A stretch of DNA of 64,000 nt, taken from NCBI GenBank assembly GCA_947174885.1, contig CAMWKO010000009.1:30836-94835 (forward strand), read 5' to 3'. The notes under the pieces were generated by a model. That model was given only the letters and a program-made list of their open reading frames with translations, did not search any database and had not been told where the DNA came from. Within the stretch, counting starts at the first letter, position 1, and every line of letters starts with the position of its first letter. The stretch comes from an uncultured Clostridia bacterium. GTDB taxonomy: Bacteria > Bacillota > Clostridia > Lachnospirales > Lachnospiraceae. Both the position numbers and the translations under genes were made by a program. Shown here piece after piece: positions 42,110 through 51,038 of the stretch.

Positions 42110-42138
42110 TTGACTAATTTATATTACTATGCTATATT
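42110..42138 (+). promoter_or_regulatory. Sigma-A promoter of rpmG-secE-nusG
   Basis: TTGACT (42110-42115) and TATATT (42133-42138) are 17 bp apart. A leader of about 160 bases precedes rpmG; apart from a run of T at about 42162-42170 I see no clear attenuator in it. Confidence 0.7.
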
Positions 42139-42307
42139 AAGTGTGCGATGGAAGAAGTCTTTTTTTTTTGCGTCAATTTTCGGTGTATGTATTATAGGTA
42201 CATAGACCTTTGTTTTGGTAAGTAAAAAGTATAGAAACTAAAAACAGACAAAACCGACGAATAAAAAAGATTAAGCAAACTAAAAAATTCAAGTGGAGGT
42301 GGAAGCT

Positions 42308-42457
42308 GTGCGCGTTAAAATCACATTGGCATGTACTGAATGTAAACAGAGAAATTACAATATGACTAAAGACAAAAAGACACATCCGGACAGAATGGAA
42401 ACAAAGAAATATTGTAAGTTCTGCAAGTCACACACAATGCACAAGGAAACAAAGTAG
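42308..42457 (+). CDS. rpmG: Ribosomal protein L33
   Basis: A 49-residue protein. It starts with GTG after GTGGAGGTGG. The zinc-binding form is present, with Cys9, Cys12, Cys36 and Cys39 ([11 protein letters not shown] and KYCKFCKSH). It is part of the 50S subunit and stands in the usual place before secE in Firmicutes. Confidence 0.95.
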   Translation: MRVKITLACTECKQRNYNMTKDKKTHPDRMETKKYCKFCKSHTMHKETK

Positions 42458-42474
42458 TAGGACGGAGGTAATTT

Positions 42475-42684
42475 ATGAGCGAAGCTGCTTCAGAAAAGAA
42501 AGAAAAGAAGAGCTGGTTCAAGGGTCTTAAGTCTGAATTTAAAAAGATTATCTGGCCAGACAAGCAGACAGTGGCAAGACAGACAACAACAGTTGTGGTT
42601 GCTTCAGTTATACTTGGCATAATTATACTTGTGGTTGACTACTTGTTAAACTTCGGCTTTGGTTTTATTTTTCCGGCAAGTTAG
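42475..42684 (+). CDS. secE: Preprotein translocase subunit SecE
   Basis: A 69-residue protein of the short bacterial form with one TM helix (about 40-62). The conserved amphipathic segment FKGLKSEFKKIIWPDKQT precedes the helix. It clamps SecY in the Sec channel. GGAGGT precedes the ATG, and nusG follows after nine bases. Confidence 0.95.
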   Translation: MSEAASEKKEKKSWFKGLKSEFKKIIWPDKQTVARQTTTVVVASVILGIIILVVDYLLNFGFGFIFPAS

Positions 42685-42693
42685 GGGGATAAT

Positions 42694-43209
42694 ATGGCAG
42701 AAGCAAATTGGTATGTAGTTCACACTTATTCAGGATATGAGAATAAAGTAAAGGCTAATATTGAAAAGACTATTGAAAACAGAAATCTTCAGGACCAGAT
42801 TCTCGAGGTAACAGTTCCAATGCAGGATATGGTTGAAATGAAGAATGGCTCTAAGAAACAGGTATCAAAGAAGATGTTCCCAGGATATGTTCTTATTCAT
42901 ATGATTATGAATGATGATACATGGTATGTAGTTCGTAATACCAGAGGTGTTACAGGCTTTGTAGGGCCGGGATCAAAACCAGTTCCTCTTACAGAAGAAG
43001 AGATGAAACCGTTAGGAATTAACACGCCAGAAATTGTATTTGACTTAAATATGGGAGATACAGTTACAGTAACAAGCGGTGTTTGGGAAAATACTGTTGG
43101 AGTTATTAAAGGTATCAATCAAAATAAGCAAAGTGTTACAATTAATGTAGATATGTTTGGTCGTGAAACTCCTGTAGAGATTAGTTTCACAGAAGTAAAG
43201 AAAATGTAG
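42694..43209 (+). CDS. nusG: Transcription termination/antitermination factor NusG
   Basis: A 171-residue protein. The N-terminal NGN domain (NWYVVHTYSGYENKVKANIE, FPGYVLIHM, VRNTRGVTGFVG) binds RNA polymerase. The C-terminal KOW domain (GDTVTVTSGVWENTVGVIKGI) contacts NusE or Rho. Its length is normal for Clostridia. Confidence 0.97.
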   Translation: MAEANWYVVHTYSGYENKVKANIEKTIENRNLQDQILEVTVPMQDMVEMKNGSKKQVSKKMFPGYVLIHMIMNDDTWYVVRNTRGVTGFVGPGSKPVPLTEEEMKPLGINTPEIVFDLNMGDTVTVTSGVWENTVGVIKGINQNKQSVTINVDMFGRETPVEISFTEVKKM

Positions 43210-43256
43210 TTCTGGTTATCAGGACATGACACTTTAGTGTCAGGCATTAAACAGTT

Positions 43257-43321
43257 ATACTGCAATGCAGTATGTGGGAGGACAGAAGGATTTTTCCTAT
43301 GAATCTTCCGATATTACCACA
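43257..43321 (+). promoter_or_regulatory. L1-binding leader mimicking the 23S rRNA L1 stalk, before rplK
   Basis: GTGGGAGG (43274-43281) and GATATTACCAC (43310-43320) are the two conserved halves of the 23S rRNA helix 76-78 site that L1 binds (there GGUGGGAGG and GAAAUACCACC). They can pair through GTGG/CCAC around an internal loop. A perfect hairpin ATACTGC-AAT-GCAGTAT lies directly upstream, and another (43227-43242) before it. Free L1 would bind here and repress translation of rplK. Confidence 0.8.
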
Positions 43322-43339
43322 ATTTAGGAGGTGCCTAAA

Positions 43340-43765
43340 ATGGCAAAGAAAGTAGAAGGATATATAAAATTACAAATCGCTGCTGGTAAGGCAACACCAG
43401 CTCCACCGGTTGGTCCAGCACTTGGACAGCATGGTGTAAACATTGTTCAGTTCACAAAGGAATTTAATGCAAGAACTGAAAGCCAGGCAGGAATGATTAT
43501 TCCGGTTGTTATTACAGTATATGCTGACAGAAGTTTTAGCTTTATTACTAAGACTCCTCCGGCTGCAGTTTTATTAAAGAAGGCTTGCAAGATTGAATCA
43601 GGTTCAGCCGTTCCTAATAAGACAAAGGTTGCTAAAATTACAAGAGCAGAAGTACAGAAGATTGCTGAACTTAAAATGCCGGATTTAAATGCAGCTTCTA
43701 TTGAAGCAGCTACAAGCATGATTGCCGGTACAGCAAGAAGTATGGGCATCGAAGTAGTAGACTAA
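43340..43765 (+). CDS. rplK: Ribosomal protein L11
   Basis: A 141-residue protein. [29 protein letters not shown] is the diagnostic N-terminal region; the C-terminal RNA-binding domain includes [19 protein letters not shown]. It forms the GTPase-associated centre of the 50S subunit. The start at 43340 is set by AGGAGGTG. Confidence 0.97.
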   Translation: MAKKVEGYIKLQIAAGKATPAPPVGPALGQHGVNIVQFTKEFNARTESQAGMIIPVVITVYADRSFSFITKTPPAAVLLKKACKIESGSAVPNKTKVAKITRAEVQKIAELKMPDLNAASIEAATSMIAGTARSMGIEVVD

Positions 43766-43781
43766 TTACTGTTATAAGTTT

Positions 43782-43842
43782 GTGGGAGGCGAAGACGGAA
43801 AGCCGTCTTGTAGAGAAAATTCTCTAGTCCCGATATTACCAC
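43782..43842 (+). promoter_or_regulatory. Second L1-binding leader, before rplA
   Basis: GTGGGAGG (43782-43789) and GATATTACCAC (43832-43842) repeat the rRNA-like halves seen before rplK. Between them are two extra perfect hairpins, GACGG-AAAG-CCGTC and TAGAGA-AAAT-TCTCTA. AGGAGG follows within two bases, so L1 binding should cover the rplA ribosome site. Confidence 0.8.
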
Positions 43843-43858
43843 TAGGAGGTTTTTTAGA

Positions 43859-44554
43859 ATGAAACGAGGAAAGAAATACGTAGAAGCTGCTAAATTAATT
43901 GATAAGTCAGTTCTTTACGATGTAGACAAAGCTATGGAGCTTGTTAAGAAGGCTTCAACAGCAAAATTTGATGAAACAATCGAAGCTCATATCAGAACAG
44001 GTTGTGACGGACGTCATGCTGATCAGCAGATTCGTGGTGCCGTTGTATTACCACACGGTACAGGTAAGAAAGTCAGAGTATTAGTATTCGCTAAAGGTGA
44101 TAAGGTAGCAGAAGCAGAAGCTGCCGGTGCTGAATTCGTTGGTGGCGAAGAACTTATTCCAAAGATTCAGAACGATGGTTGGTTTGATTTTGACGTTGTA
44201 GTTGCTACACCGGATATGATGGGTGTTGTTGGCCGTTTAGGTCGTGTACTTGGACCAAAGGGCTTAATGCCAAACCCAAAAGCCGGTACAGTTACAATGG
44301 ACGTTGCAAAGGCAGTTGCTGATATCAAAGCTGGTAAGATTGAATACAGACTTGATAAAACAAACATTATTCACGTGCCAATCGGAAAGGCTTCATTTAC
44401 AGAAGCTCAGTTAGCGGACAACTTCCAAGCGCTTATCGATGCAATTAACAAAGCTAAACCTGCAACACTTAAGGGTCAGTACTTAAAGAGTGTTACATTA
44501 ACATCTACAATGGGTCCTGGCGTTAAGTTAAACCCTGTTAAGATTGCAAACTAA
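43859..44554 (+). CDS. rplA: Ribosomal protein L1
   Basis: A 231-residue protein. [44 protein letters not shown] and [19 protein letters not shown] are the family signature segments. It binds the L1 stalk of 23S rRNA and, as a free protein, its own mRNA leader. Its gene follows rplK by 93 bases, which hold a stalk mimic. Confidence 0.97.
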   Translation: MKRGKKYVEAAKLIDKSVLYDVDKAMELVKKASTAKFDETIEAHIRTGCDGRHADQQIRGAVVLPHGTGKKVRVLVFAKGDKVAEAEAAGAEFVGGEELIPKIQNDGWFDFDVVVATPDMMGVVGRLGRVLGPKGLMPNPKAGTVTMDVAKAVADIKAGKIEYRLDKTNIIHVPIGKASFTEAQLADNFQALIDAINKAKPATLKGQYLKSVTLTSTMGPGVKLNPVKIAN

Positions 44555-44564
44555 TAAAAGTTAG

Positions 44565-44593
44565 TTGACATCATAAATAAAATGTGCTATTAT
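44565..44593 (+). promoter_or_regulatory. Sigma-A promoter of rplJ-rplL
   Basis: Consensus TTGACA (44565-44570) and TATTAT (44588-44593) are 17 bp apart and start 11 bases after the rplA stop. rplJ-rplL can thus be expressed apart from rplK-rplA. Confidence 0.85.
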
Positions 44594-44599
44594 GCACGC

Positions 44600-44669
44600 A
44601 TATGCCGAAGACAGTAGGTTCACTTATGTGATTAAAATGCCTACCGAGGAAATAAAAGATGATTTATGA
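44600..44669 (+). promoter_or_regulatory. L10 ribosomal protein leader
   Basis: TGCCGAAGACAGTAGG pairs in part with CCTACCGAGG, the conserved core of the L10(L12)4-binding leader known from Firmicutes (L10_leader type). It precedes an attenuator hairpin. Binding of free L10-L12 complex should favour termination or reduce translation of rplJ-rplL. Confidence 0.8.
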
Positions 44670-44699
44670 CCTCTCATGTCTTTGCATGAGAGGTTTTTT
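44670..44699 (+). terminator. Attenuator of the rplJ-rplL operon
   Basis: CCTCTCATG and CATGAGAGG form a 9-bp perfect stem followed by six T. It stands between the L10 leader and the rplJ start, as in other Firmicutes. Confidence 0.9.
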
Positions 44700-44790
44700 A
44701 TATAATTAGGAAATTCCAGTGAATTTACTTTTATGTAAAATCCTATCGGCATGAGCTTATGCTCGTTATTAATATAAGGAGGCAGAATTC

Positions 44791-45285
44791 ATGGCTAAAG
44801 TAGAACTTAAGAAACCTGTTATCGATGAAATCAGCGAATTACTTAATGGTGCTAAATCAGCAGTTCTTGTAGATTACCGTGGACTTACTGTTGAAGAAGA
44901 TACAAATCTCCGTAAGCAGTTAAGAGAAGCCGGTGTTACTTACAAGGTTTATAAGAACACAATGATTAATTTCGCAGTTAAGGGAACAGAGTTTGAAGAA
45001 TTAAGTAAGCATTTAGAAGGACCTACAGCTATTGCGGTATCTAAGGAAGATGCAACAGCTCCTGCAAGAATTTTATTCAACTTCTCTAAAACAGCAGAAG
45101 CACTTGAACTTAAAGCAGGTGTGGTTGAAGGTACTTACTATGATGAGGCTGGAATTAAGGTTATTGCTACAGTTCCTTCAAGAGAAGAACTTATTTCAAA
45201 ATTACTTGGAAGCATCCAGTCACCTATTACAAACTTTGCTCGTGTTATTAAGCAGATTGCTGAAAAGAACGAAGCAACAGCTTAG
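44791..45285 (+). CDS. rplJ: Ribosomal protein L10
   Basis: A 164-residue protein. The N-terminal domain (AVLVDYRGLTVEEDTNLRKQLREAG and YKVYKNTM) binds 23S rRNA. The C-terminal helix holds the L7/L12 dimers. AAGGAGG precedes the ATG. It forms the base of the stalk and binds the leader at 44600. Confidence 0.97.
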   Translation: MAKVELKKPVIDEISELLNGAKSAVLVDYRGLTVEEDTNLRKQLREAGVTYKVYKNTMINFAVKGTEFEELSKHLEGPTAIAVSKEDATAPARILFNFSKTAEALELKAGVVEGTYYDEAGIKVIATVPSREELISKLLGSIQSPITNFARVIKQIAEKNEATA

Positions 45286-45398
45286 CAGAAGAATTGAATG
45301 TTCATAATCAGAACATTTATACTGCTACTATTTTATAAGATTTGTATCAGACAAATCACAAATTAGAAAAATAAATATTTCAAATGGAGGAATTTACA

Positions 45399-45767
45399 AT
45401 GACAACTCAGGAAATTATTGAAGTAATCAAAGGTTTATCAGTATTAGAATTAAATGATTTAGTAAAAGCATGTGAAGAAGAATTTGGTGTTTCTGCAGCA
45501 GCAGGTGTTGTAGTTGCAGCAGCAGGTGGTGCCGGTGCAGCAGCAGCTGAAGAAAAGACAGAATTTGATGTTGAATTAACAGAAGTTGGTCCTAACAAGG
45601 TTAAGGTTATCAAGGTTGTTAAGGATGCTACAGGTCTTGGTCTTAAGGAAGCTAAGGACATCGTTGACGGTGCTCCAAAGGTTATCAAGGAAGGCGTTTC
45701 TAAAGAAGAAGCTGAAGATATTAAGACAAAGCTTGAAGCTGAAGGTGCTAAAGTTACAGTTAAATAG
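45399..45767 (+). CDS. rplL: Ribosomal protein L7/L12
   Basis: A 122-residue protein. The N-terminal dimerisation helix ([21 protein letters not shown]) is followed by an Ala/Gly-rich hinge ([19 protein letters not shown]) and the factor-binding C-terminal domain ([21 protein letters not shown]). Start at 45399 after GGAGG. A small hairpin AATGTTC/GAACATT lies in the gap after rplJ. Confidence 0.97.
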   Translation: MTTQEIIEVIKGLSVLELNDLVKACEEEFGVSAAAGVVVAAAGGAGAAAAEEKTEFDVELTEVGPNKVKVIKVVKDATGLGLKEAKDIVDGAPKVIKEGVSKEEAEDIKTKLEAEGAKVTVK

Positions 45768-45834
45768 TTACAGACCTCTCATGAGAGAGAAATTTAAGAA
45801 TATGATGTGGACGTGTCCACTTAGTTCTGATATG

Positions 45835-45884
45835 AAAAGGCTTACCGCCTATGTGCAGATACATAGGTGTGTAAGCCTTTTCTT
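45835..45884 (+). terminator. Terminator of the rplJ-rplL operon
   Basis: AAAAGGCTTAC pairs with GTAAGCCTTTT, with an inner GCCTATGT/ACATAGG stem, followed by T-rich sequence. A short hairpin GTGGAC/GTCCAC lies just before it. Confidence 0.9.
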
Positions 45885-46058
45885 TACAATTCTGTATAAA
45901 TCAGTTAGAAATAGTTTATTTTGAAATAATATAGGTTATGTCTGTAATAATACATATCAAAAAAATAAATAAATTTAAAATAAAATGAACCTAAATCGGA
46001 TTTTTTTGTCTATATTAATAGAACGGAAAATATATTTTTGGTTGTATTGGAGAAAAAT

Positions 46059-47711
46059 ATGAGATTAAATCAGGAAGAAATAGTATTATATGTAAATAAA
46101 TCCAAGAAAGGAGATAAGGAAGCATTCTACAGGCTTTATCAGGATAATGTTAATCCGATATATTTTTTATGCCTTAAATATTTAAAGAATGAACAGGATG
46201 CATTGGATGTTACACAGGATACTTTTTTAACGGCACTCGAAAAAATAAATACAATTAACCGGCCGGAAACCTTTAATGTATGGCTTAACAGAATAGCTGT
46301 GAATAAGTGTATAAACATACTTAAAGATAATAATCGTATTATATATGAAGAATTTAATGAAGAAAACATTAATATTGAAGAATTGAATAGTGCTTTTATT
46401 CCGGAGGAATATGTAAATAATGAAGAAAAAAGAAAAGTAATTCTGGATATTATGGAAAACAAATTAAGTGATGTCCAGAGAATGACTGTCTTTTTGTATT
46501 ACTATGAAGGTGAAACTGTTTCTGATATTGCTCTTATATTAAATTGCAGTGAAGGTACCGTAAAGTCCAGACTGAATTCTGCCAGAAATATTATTAAAAA
46601 GTCGATTGAGGAAAAGGAAAATAAAGGGTTTCCTATTCTTTCAATTTCTCCGTTTCTTGCGCTTTCATCCCTGGTTGGAATTGAATCAGCAAAGCTTACA
46701 ATTCCACAAAACATTAATATGGCTGTGAGCGCAAAATTTGACAGTATATTTGCCGTAGGCAGTACAACTAAAATAAGTGGAGGAAAGATCGGAATGACAG
46801 GAAAGAAAATTGCTTTAATAACAGCAGGTTCGGTAGGTGCATTAGCCGCTACGGGAGCAGTTGTAGCTATGTTGGTTTTAGGTGGAGGCAAATCCTCAAA
46901 AGTGGAGGATAATGTTTCAAATAATATTAATAACGGTAATACTGTAGAAACAACTAAAGAGGCCGGCGAGAGGAAATGGAAATATTTTAATGGGGATAAA
47001 TTAGATATTACCCAATTTGATAAGAGTAAGTGGAATGCAACAATATATATAGACAATAAACCATATGAATATCCAATGTCTCTTGATGATGTTATTGAAT
47101 TTGTAGATGATGATGCTATTAAACATTTTGAAATTTGGGAATATATAGATGCTGATGGGGAAGAACAGTACAACTCTAAGGATCTTACGGTTGATGACAT
47201 AGTATCTCCGGATCCAAATAGCAACAGACCTGTACAAAATATATATTTTTTGGGGGAGGGAAACGAGGAACTTCATTATTCCTGGTTTGATTTTGGTGCA
47301 CAACTTCCCGAACATGGAAGATTAGGTGATTCGGCTGTTAAACATATAGAGTTTGGTTATGATAATCTCTATCAGACTCAGGAAAGTGATGTATTTGACA
47401 GGCTTAAACTGACCCCGAATGGAAAAAAATTAAGCGAAATGACATATTTGGATATAATAGAAGAAATAGGGCAGCCATCAATATATTATGATAATTTTCA
47501 TTATCTTATATATGAATATGATAATGTCGTTGTCCGGTTTGAATTTTCTAAAGAAAATTTTTATGATGAACCTGTTGAAGAATATGTATGTATAAAAGTA
47601 GTATTCTCATATAGTGATACATTTACCCGTACAGAATATTATGATAATCTTGAACCGGATGATTTTCAGTATGATTTCAGACCTAACTTCTGTCATCTTG
47701 TGGAAGAATAA
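46059..47711 (+). CDS. ECF-type sigma factor fused to a membrane helix and external domain
   Basis: A 550-residue protein. Sigma region 2 is at about 10-80 (AFYRLYQDNVNPIYFLCLKY, DALDVTQDTFLTAL) and region 4 at about 135-185 (MTVFLYYYEGETVSDIALIL, then SEGTVKSRLNSARNII). A single TM helix follows at 251-275 (IALITAGSVGALAATGAVVA), then an acidic external domain of about 270 residues that I do not recognise. Ordinary ECF factors are about 180 residues and are held by a separate anti-sigma factor. Here sensor, anchor and sigma factor are one chain, and release probably needs proteolysis. It leads the 46-52 kb insertion. GGAG precedes the ATG at 46059. Confidence 0.85.
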   Translation: MRLNQEEIVLYVNKSKKGDKEAFYRLYQDNVNPIYFLCLKYLKNEQDALDVTQDTFLTALEKINTINRPETFNVWLNRIAVNKCINILKDNNRIIYEEFNEENINIEELNSAFIPEEYVNNEEKRKVILDIMENKLSDVQRMTVFLYYYEGETVSDIALILNCSEGTVKSRLNSARNIIKKSIEEKENKGFPILSISPFLALSSLVGIESAKLTIPQNINMAVSAKFDSIFAVGSTTKISGGKIGMTGKKIALITAGSVGALAATGAVVAMLVLGGGKSSKVEDNVSNNINNGNTVETTKEAGERKWKYFNGDKLDITQFDKSKWNATIYIDNKPYEYPMSLDDVIEFVDDDAIKHFEIWEYIDADGEEQYNSKDLTVDDIVSPDPNSNRPVQNIYFLGEGNEELHYSWFDFGAQLPEHGRLGDSAVKHIEFGYDNLYQTQESDVFDRLKLTPNGKKLSEMTYLDIIEEIGQPSIYYDNFHYLIYEYDNVVVRFEFSKENFYDEPVEEYVCIKVVFSYSDTFTRTEYYDNLEPDDFQYDFRPNFCHLVEE

Positions 47712-47731
47712 TTTTATAATCATAAACTTAT

Positions 47732-47774
47732 AAGGATAATAATAGTATACATTTTTACTGTTATTATCCTTTTT
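47732..47774 (+). terminator. Terminator after the fused sigma factor gene
   Basis: AAGGATAATAATAG pairs with CTGTTATTATCCTT (one G-T, one mismatch) and is followed by five T. The remaining gap to 48017 is AT-rich; no promoter of standard spacing is evident. Confidence 0.8.
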
Positions 47775-48017
47775 GTATAAAAAAATAACTGTCATTGATA
47801 AGTAAAAAAATAGAACTTTATATAATTTGACAAAATAATCCAATTATTATATACTGATAGTAGTATATGTACAGCATAATTGGGTATGGGATTAAGGTAT
47901 CAATTTAGTGGATGGTTATAATTTCTTTAAATCATTATTTCAAAATAAAAACCCAATATTAAAAGAAAAATATATTGACTGTATGTATAAATCTATAATA
48001 TAAGGAGAAAAGAAGAG

Positions 48018-48656
48018 ATGAATAAAGTGAGAAAAAGTTTAGCGGTAGTATTAGTGGTTATTTTAGAAGTGTTATGTTTTAAAGATAATTTGCTGGCAGC
48101 AACATATGGAAACGAGGCTTCATCAGGTCAATATGTTTATACCGGGGTAAGCTATATTGGTCAAAAAGGATTTTGGGTATATAAAAACAATAAAAATTGG
48201 AATTTATTTTATAGCAATAAGAAGCTGACACCGGCTATTTATCATACAAAGTATTCAGGAGCAGAACAATTAATATTTGCATATTCGGCAGCACAGGGGG
48301 CAACAAAAACATCGTCCTGGTCAGTTAATGGAAGTATTACTCAAAGTGTTAGTGCTGCTATAAAATCCCTTTTTGAAACAAGCATCAGTGCCTCAGTTGG
48401 GATGGGGTATGGTGAAGCATATGCAAGAAGCTATTCGTTTACAACGAATGCACAGGTGGGTAAAACTATTAAAGATGATGCACCGACAGGATATTATACA
48501 AGGGTTCCGGGATATACATTTTATAAAATGGAAGTAAGGGTCCTTAATGTTTCGGATTATGCTTTGTTACATGAATTTTATTTCGACGAACCATATGGTG
48601 AAGCTGTTGTTTATACAATTTATAGTAATGACAATAAAACATGGAAAATATATTAG
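48018..48656 (+). CDS. Secreted protein of unknown function
   Basis: A 212-residue protein with a clear signal peptide (about 1-28, basic start, hydrophobic core, cleavage near LLAA-TYG). The mature part is rich in Ser, Tyr and Gly. Residues about 95-145 alternate small polar and hydrophobic residues (TSSWSVNGSITQSVSAAIKS, SISASVGMGYGEAYARSYSF), a style seen in beta-hairpins of pore-forming toxins, but no homology is claimed. It is followed by lipoprotein, adaptor and ABC exporter genes. AAGGAG precedes the ATG. Confidence 0.7.
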   Translation: MNKVRKSLAVVLVVILEVLCFKDNLLAATYGNEASSGQYVYTGVSYIGQKGFWVYKNNKNWNLFYSNKKLTPAIYHTKYSGAEQLIFAYSAAQGATKTSSWSVNGSITQSVSAAIKSLFETSISASVGMGYGEAYARSYSFTTNAQVGKTIKDDAPTGYYTRVPGYTFYKMEVRVLNVSDYALLHEFYFDEPYGEAVVYTIYSNDNKTWKIY

Positions 48657-48680
48657 GAAAATATAGGAGGAATTAAAAAC

Positions 48681-49514
48681 ATGAAAAAAAGCATTGTTTT
48701 TTTACTGATGATTTTTATGTGTTTTATTGCAGGTTGTGGTGAGCAGGAGGAAGCAGCATTTATTTTCGGAACTCATTTGTGCGAATATGATATGTACATA
48801 GAATCGGGAAATGATATAGGAATAAATTTTCCCTTTGCATATAATGTGAGCAAGGATGATATAAAGCTTCTTGGTTTGGAAGGAGATAACATTGATATTT
48901 CAGAAATAAGTTTTTTTGATGACACAATAGAGCCTTGTAATGGAGTAGAAATTAATGGTTACAAATTAGGCTTCCTTGGATTAAGGGTAGATGGCTGTAA
49001 AAAATCTTTTACAATTAATAAGTTGAATATTGAAATTGCGGGAAAAGAAGAAAGTTTAATTTTTGATATTCCGTTAACAATTCATATTTGTGATAATGGA
49101 AACGAAATATATGAACGTAATACGGCAGATTATATAGGCAGTACCGGTGCTAGAAAGAACAGCTTAATGTATTCCTTTTTTGTAAATAATAATGTTATTA
49201 TCACGGGATATGATATGACGGGACCATATATAGTTGAAAAAGCAGATATTAGTAGTGGAGATATAGAAATTTCGAGGCTGCCATATGAAATGCATAAGGA
49301 TGAAGGACTGCTGTTTTGGGTTGATACAAATACAATTGATGAAGACGGATATAAATTTCTGGGTTTTAATTTTCTCGTCAAATATACAAATGAAGAGGGA
49401 GAGGAATGTACATATTATGTACCGGTAAGACAGCAGGGAGCAGGAGATGAAGAAAGCTGTTATAACTTATTGAAGCTTATGGTTGAAAAATATAGTGATG
49501 AGGAGACAAGATGA
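48681..49514 (+). CDS. Lipoprotein of unknown function
   Basis: A 277-residue protein. The signal peptide ends in the lipobox FIAGC, so it is anchored outside the membrane. The mature part is acidic and strand-rich, with isolated Cys (LCEYDMYI, EPCNGVEI, DGCKKSF, HICDNG, EECTYYV). No family is recognised. It overlaps the adaptor gene by four bases (ATGA), so it belongs to the export operon; it could be the immunity or docking partner of the secreted protein upstream. Confidence 0.7.
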   Translation: MKKSIVFLLMIFMCFIAGCGEQEEAAFIFGTHLCEYDMYIESGNDIGINFPFAYNVSKDDIKLLGLEGDNIDISEISFFDDTIEPCNGVEINGYKLGFLGLRVDGCKKSFTINKLNIEIAGKEESLIFDIPLTIHICDNGNEIYERNTADYIGSTGARKNSLMYSFFVNNNVIITGYDMTGPYIVEKADISSGDIEISRLPYEMHKDEGLLFWVDTNTIDEDGYKFLGFNFLVKYTNEEGEECTYYVPVRQQGAGDEESCYNLLKLMVEKYSDEETR

Positions 49515-50356
49515 AAGCCAGAAAAATAGTATATATTATAATTATGATTATTGTTGTCATAGGTTTGGGGGCAGGAGTTGTCATACTGCTTAAGAGGGAG
49601 CAGAATGTAAATAGTGAGAATGCAACAGGGGAAACGAATATATTAGAACAGATTAATGTTATTTATACTGCACATTATAGCAGCATTCATAGTGTGTATT
49701 CTGATTTTGGAGAAGTGACCTCAAATGAGGAAGAATATATTGATACATATATATTAGAATATGATAATGAAACACATCCGTCAGTTAAGGTTGAAGCAGG
49801 TCAGGAAATTGAAAAGCAACAGACCTTATATGAATATAAGAATAAAGCTTATGCTTCTGATTCTCCGGGTATTGTGACAGAAATAAAAGATAAGAACAAC
49901 GTACTGGAAATCAGGGTATTGAATTTTGAAAAACAATATATAGAATTCCTTGTTCCTTATAAATTTTATTCTAATATAAACTATGCTTCTAAGGTGGTGA
50001 TACAGGAGGATGGCAAAGAAACAGACGGGAAAATTATTCAACTGGGATACGTTGTAAATAACGATATGGTTAGTATTAAAATCGGTTTTGATAAGTATAT
50101 TATGCCGGGAAGAAAAGTGAATGTTTCCATAGATATAGGTAATACAAAAGAGATGTTAATATTACCGGTACAGGCGGTGTTTGGTGTTGACTCTGACCGA
50201 TACTGTTATGTATATGATGAAGAGGCTGAAAGTATAGAAAGAGTTACGGTAACTCTGGGTGATATCTATACGGAAATTTCAGATGGAAATGAATTTCAAT
50301 ATTATGAAATATTATCAGGACTGTCTGACGGAGATAAAGTAGTGGAATTAAAGTAA
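49511..50356 (+). CDS. Membrane-fusion (HlyD/MacA-like) adaptor protein
   Basis: A 281-residue protein. TM helix at about 7-27, then a split lipoyl-like domain (KVEAGQEIEKQQTLYEYKNK, and YASDSPGIVTEIKD), then beta-barrel domains (KYIMPGRKVNVSIDIGN, LILPVQAVFGVDSDRYCYVY). It lacks a long coiled-coil hairpin, as usual in Gram-positive adaptors. It would link the MacB-type transporter encoded next to an external substrate. Confidence 0.8.
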   Translation: MKARKIVYIIIMIIVVIGLGAGVVILLKREQNVNSENATGETNILEQINVIYTAHYSSIHSVYSDFGEVTSNEEEYIDTYILEYDNETHPSVKVEAGQEIEKQQTLYEYKNKAYASDSPGIVTEIKDKNNVLEIRVLNFEKQYIEFLVPYKFYSNINYASKVVIQEDGKETDGKIIQLGYVVNNDMVSIKIGFDKYIMPGRKVNVSIDIGNTKEMLILPVQAVFGVDSDRYCYVYDEEAESIERVTVTLGDIYTEISDGNEFQYYEILSGLSDGDKVVELK

Positions 50357-50375
50357 TGGCATTTAAGGTGATATT

Positions 50376-51038
50376 ATGGATAGGCTTGTTGATATTAAAA
50401 ATTTAAAAAAGAGTTATGGGAGAAAAATCGTACTAAATAATCTGGATTTTTCAATAAGCAGAGGAGAAATGGTAACAATTACCGGAAAATCCGGCTGTGG
50501 AAAAAGTACTTTTTTAAATATAGTAGGACTGCTTGACAAAGCAGACAGTGGTGAATATTTTTTTGAGGGAGAAACAGCCATTAAAGGTGCAGGTACAATG
50601 GAAAAAATACGGGCAGAAAAAATAGGATTTATTTTTCAATCGTACTGTCTTTTGGATAATCTTTCCGTTATGGACAATATACTAATGCCTGCCTGTTATA
50701 ACAATATTAAAATAGACAGAAAATTTAGAAAAAAGATTGAGGAATATCTTGAGAAGTTTAACTTGAAGGAATTATCAGGGACAAAGACTAAATATTTATC
50801 AGGTGGGGAAAAGCAAAGAGTATCTATAGTAAGGGCATTGGCTAAAGAACCGTCGCTGATTGTAGCAGATGAACCTACAGGAAATTTAGATTCTGAAAAT
50901 TCAGGGATAATATTTGATGAACTGAAAAGAATTTCACATCTTGGAAAAACAGTAATAGTAGTTACACATAATGGTGAGGTTTTTAGCAATGTGGACAGGA
51001 AATACAGATTATGTGATGGAGTTTTAAAAAATGAGTAA
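50376..51038 (+). CDS. ABC transporter ATP-binding protein, MacB type
   Basis: A 220-residue protein. Walker A GKSGCGKST, Q-loop IFQSYCLLDNLSV, signature LSGGEKQR, Walker B LIVADEPTGNLDSE and the H-loop VTHNG are all intact. It overlaps the permease gene by eight bases. It energises export together with the 51031 permease and the 49511 adaptor. Confidence 0.92.
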   Translation: MDRLVDIKNLKKSYGRKIVLNNLDFSISRGEMVTITGKSGCGKSTFLNIVGLLDKADSGEYFFEGETAIKGAGTMEKIRAEKIGFIFQSYCLLDNLSVMDNILMPACYNNIKIDRKFRKKIEEYLEKFNLKELSGTKTKYLSGGEKQRVSIVRALAKEPSLIVADEPTGNLDSENSGIIFDELKRISHLGKTVIVVTHNGEVFSNVDRKYRLCDGVLKNE

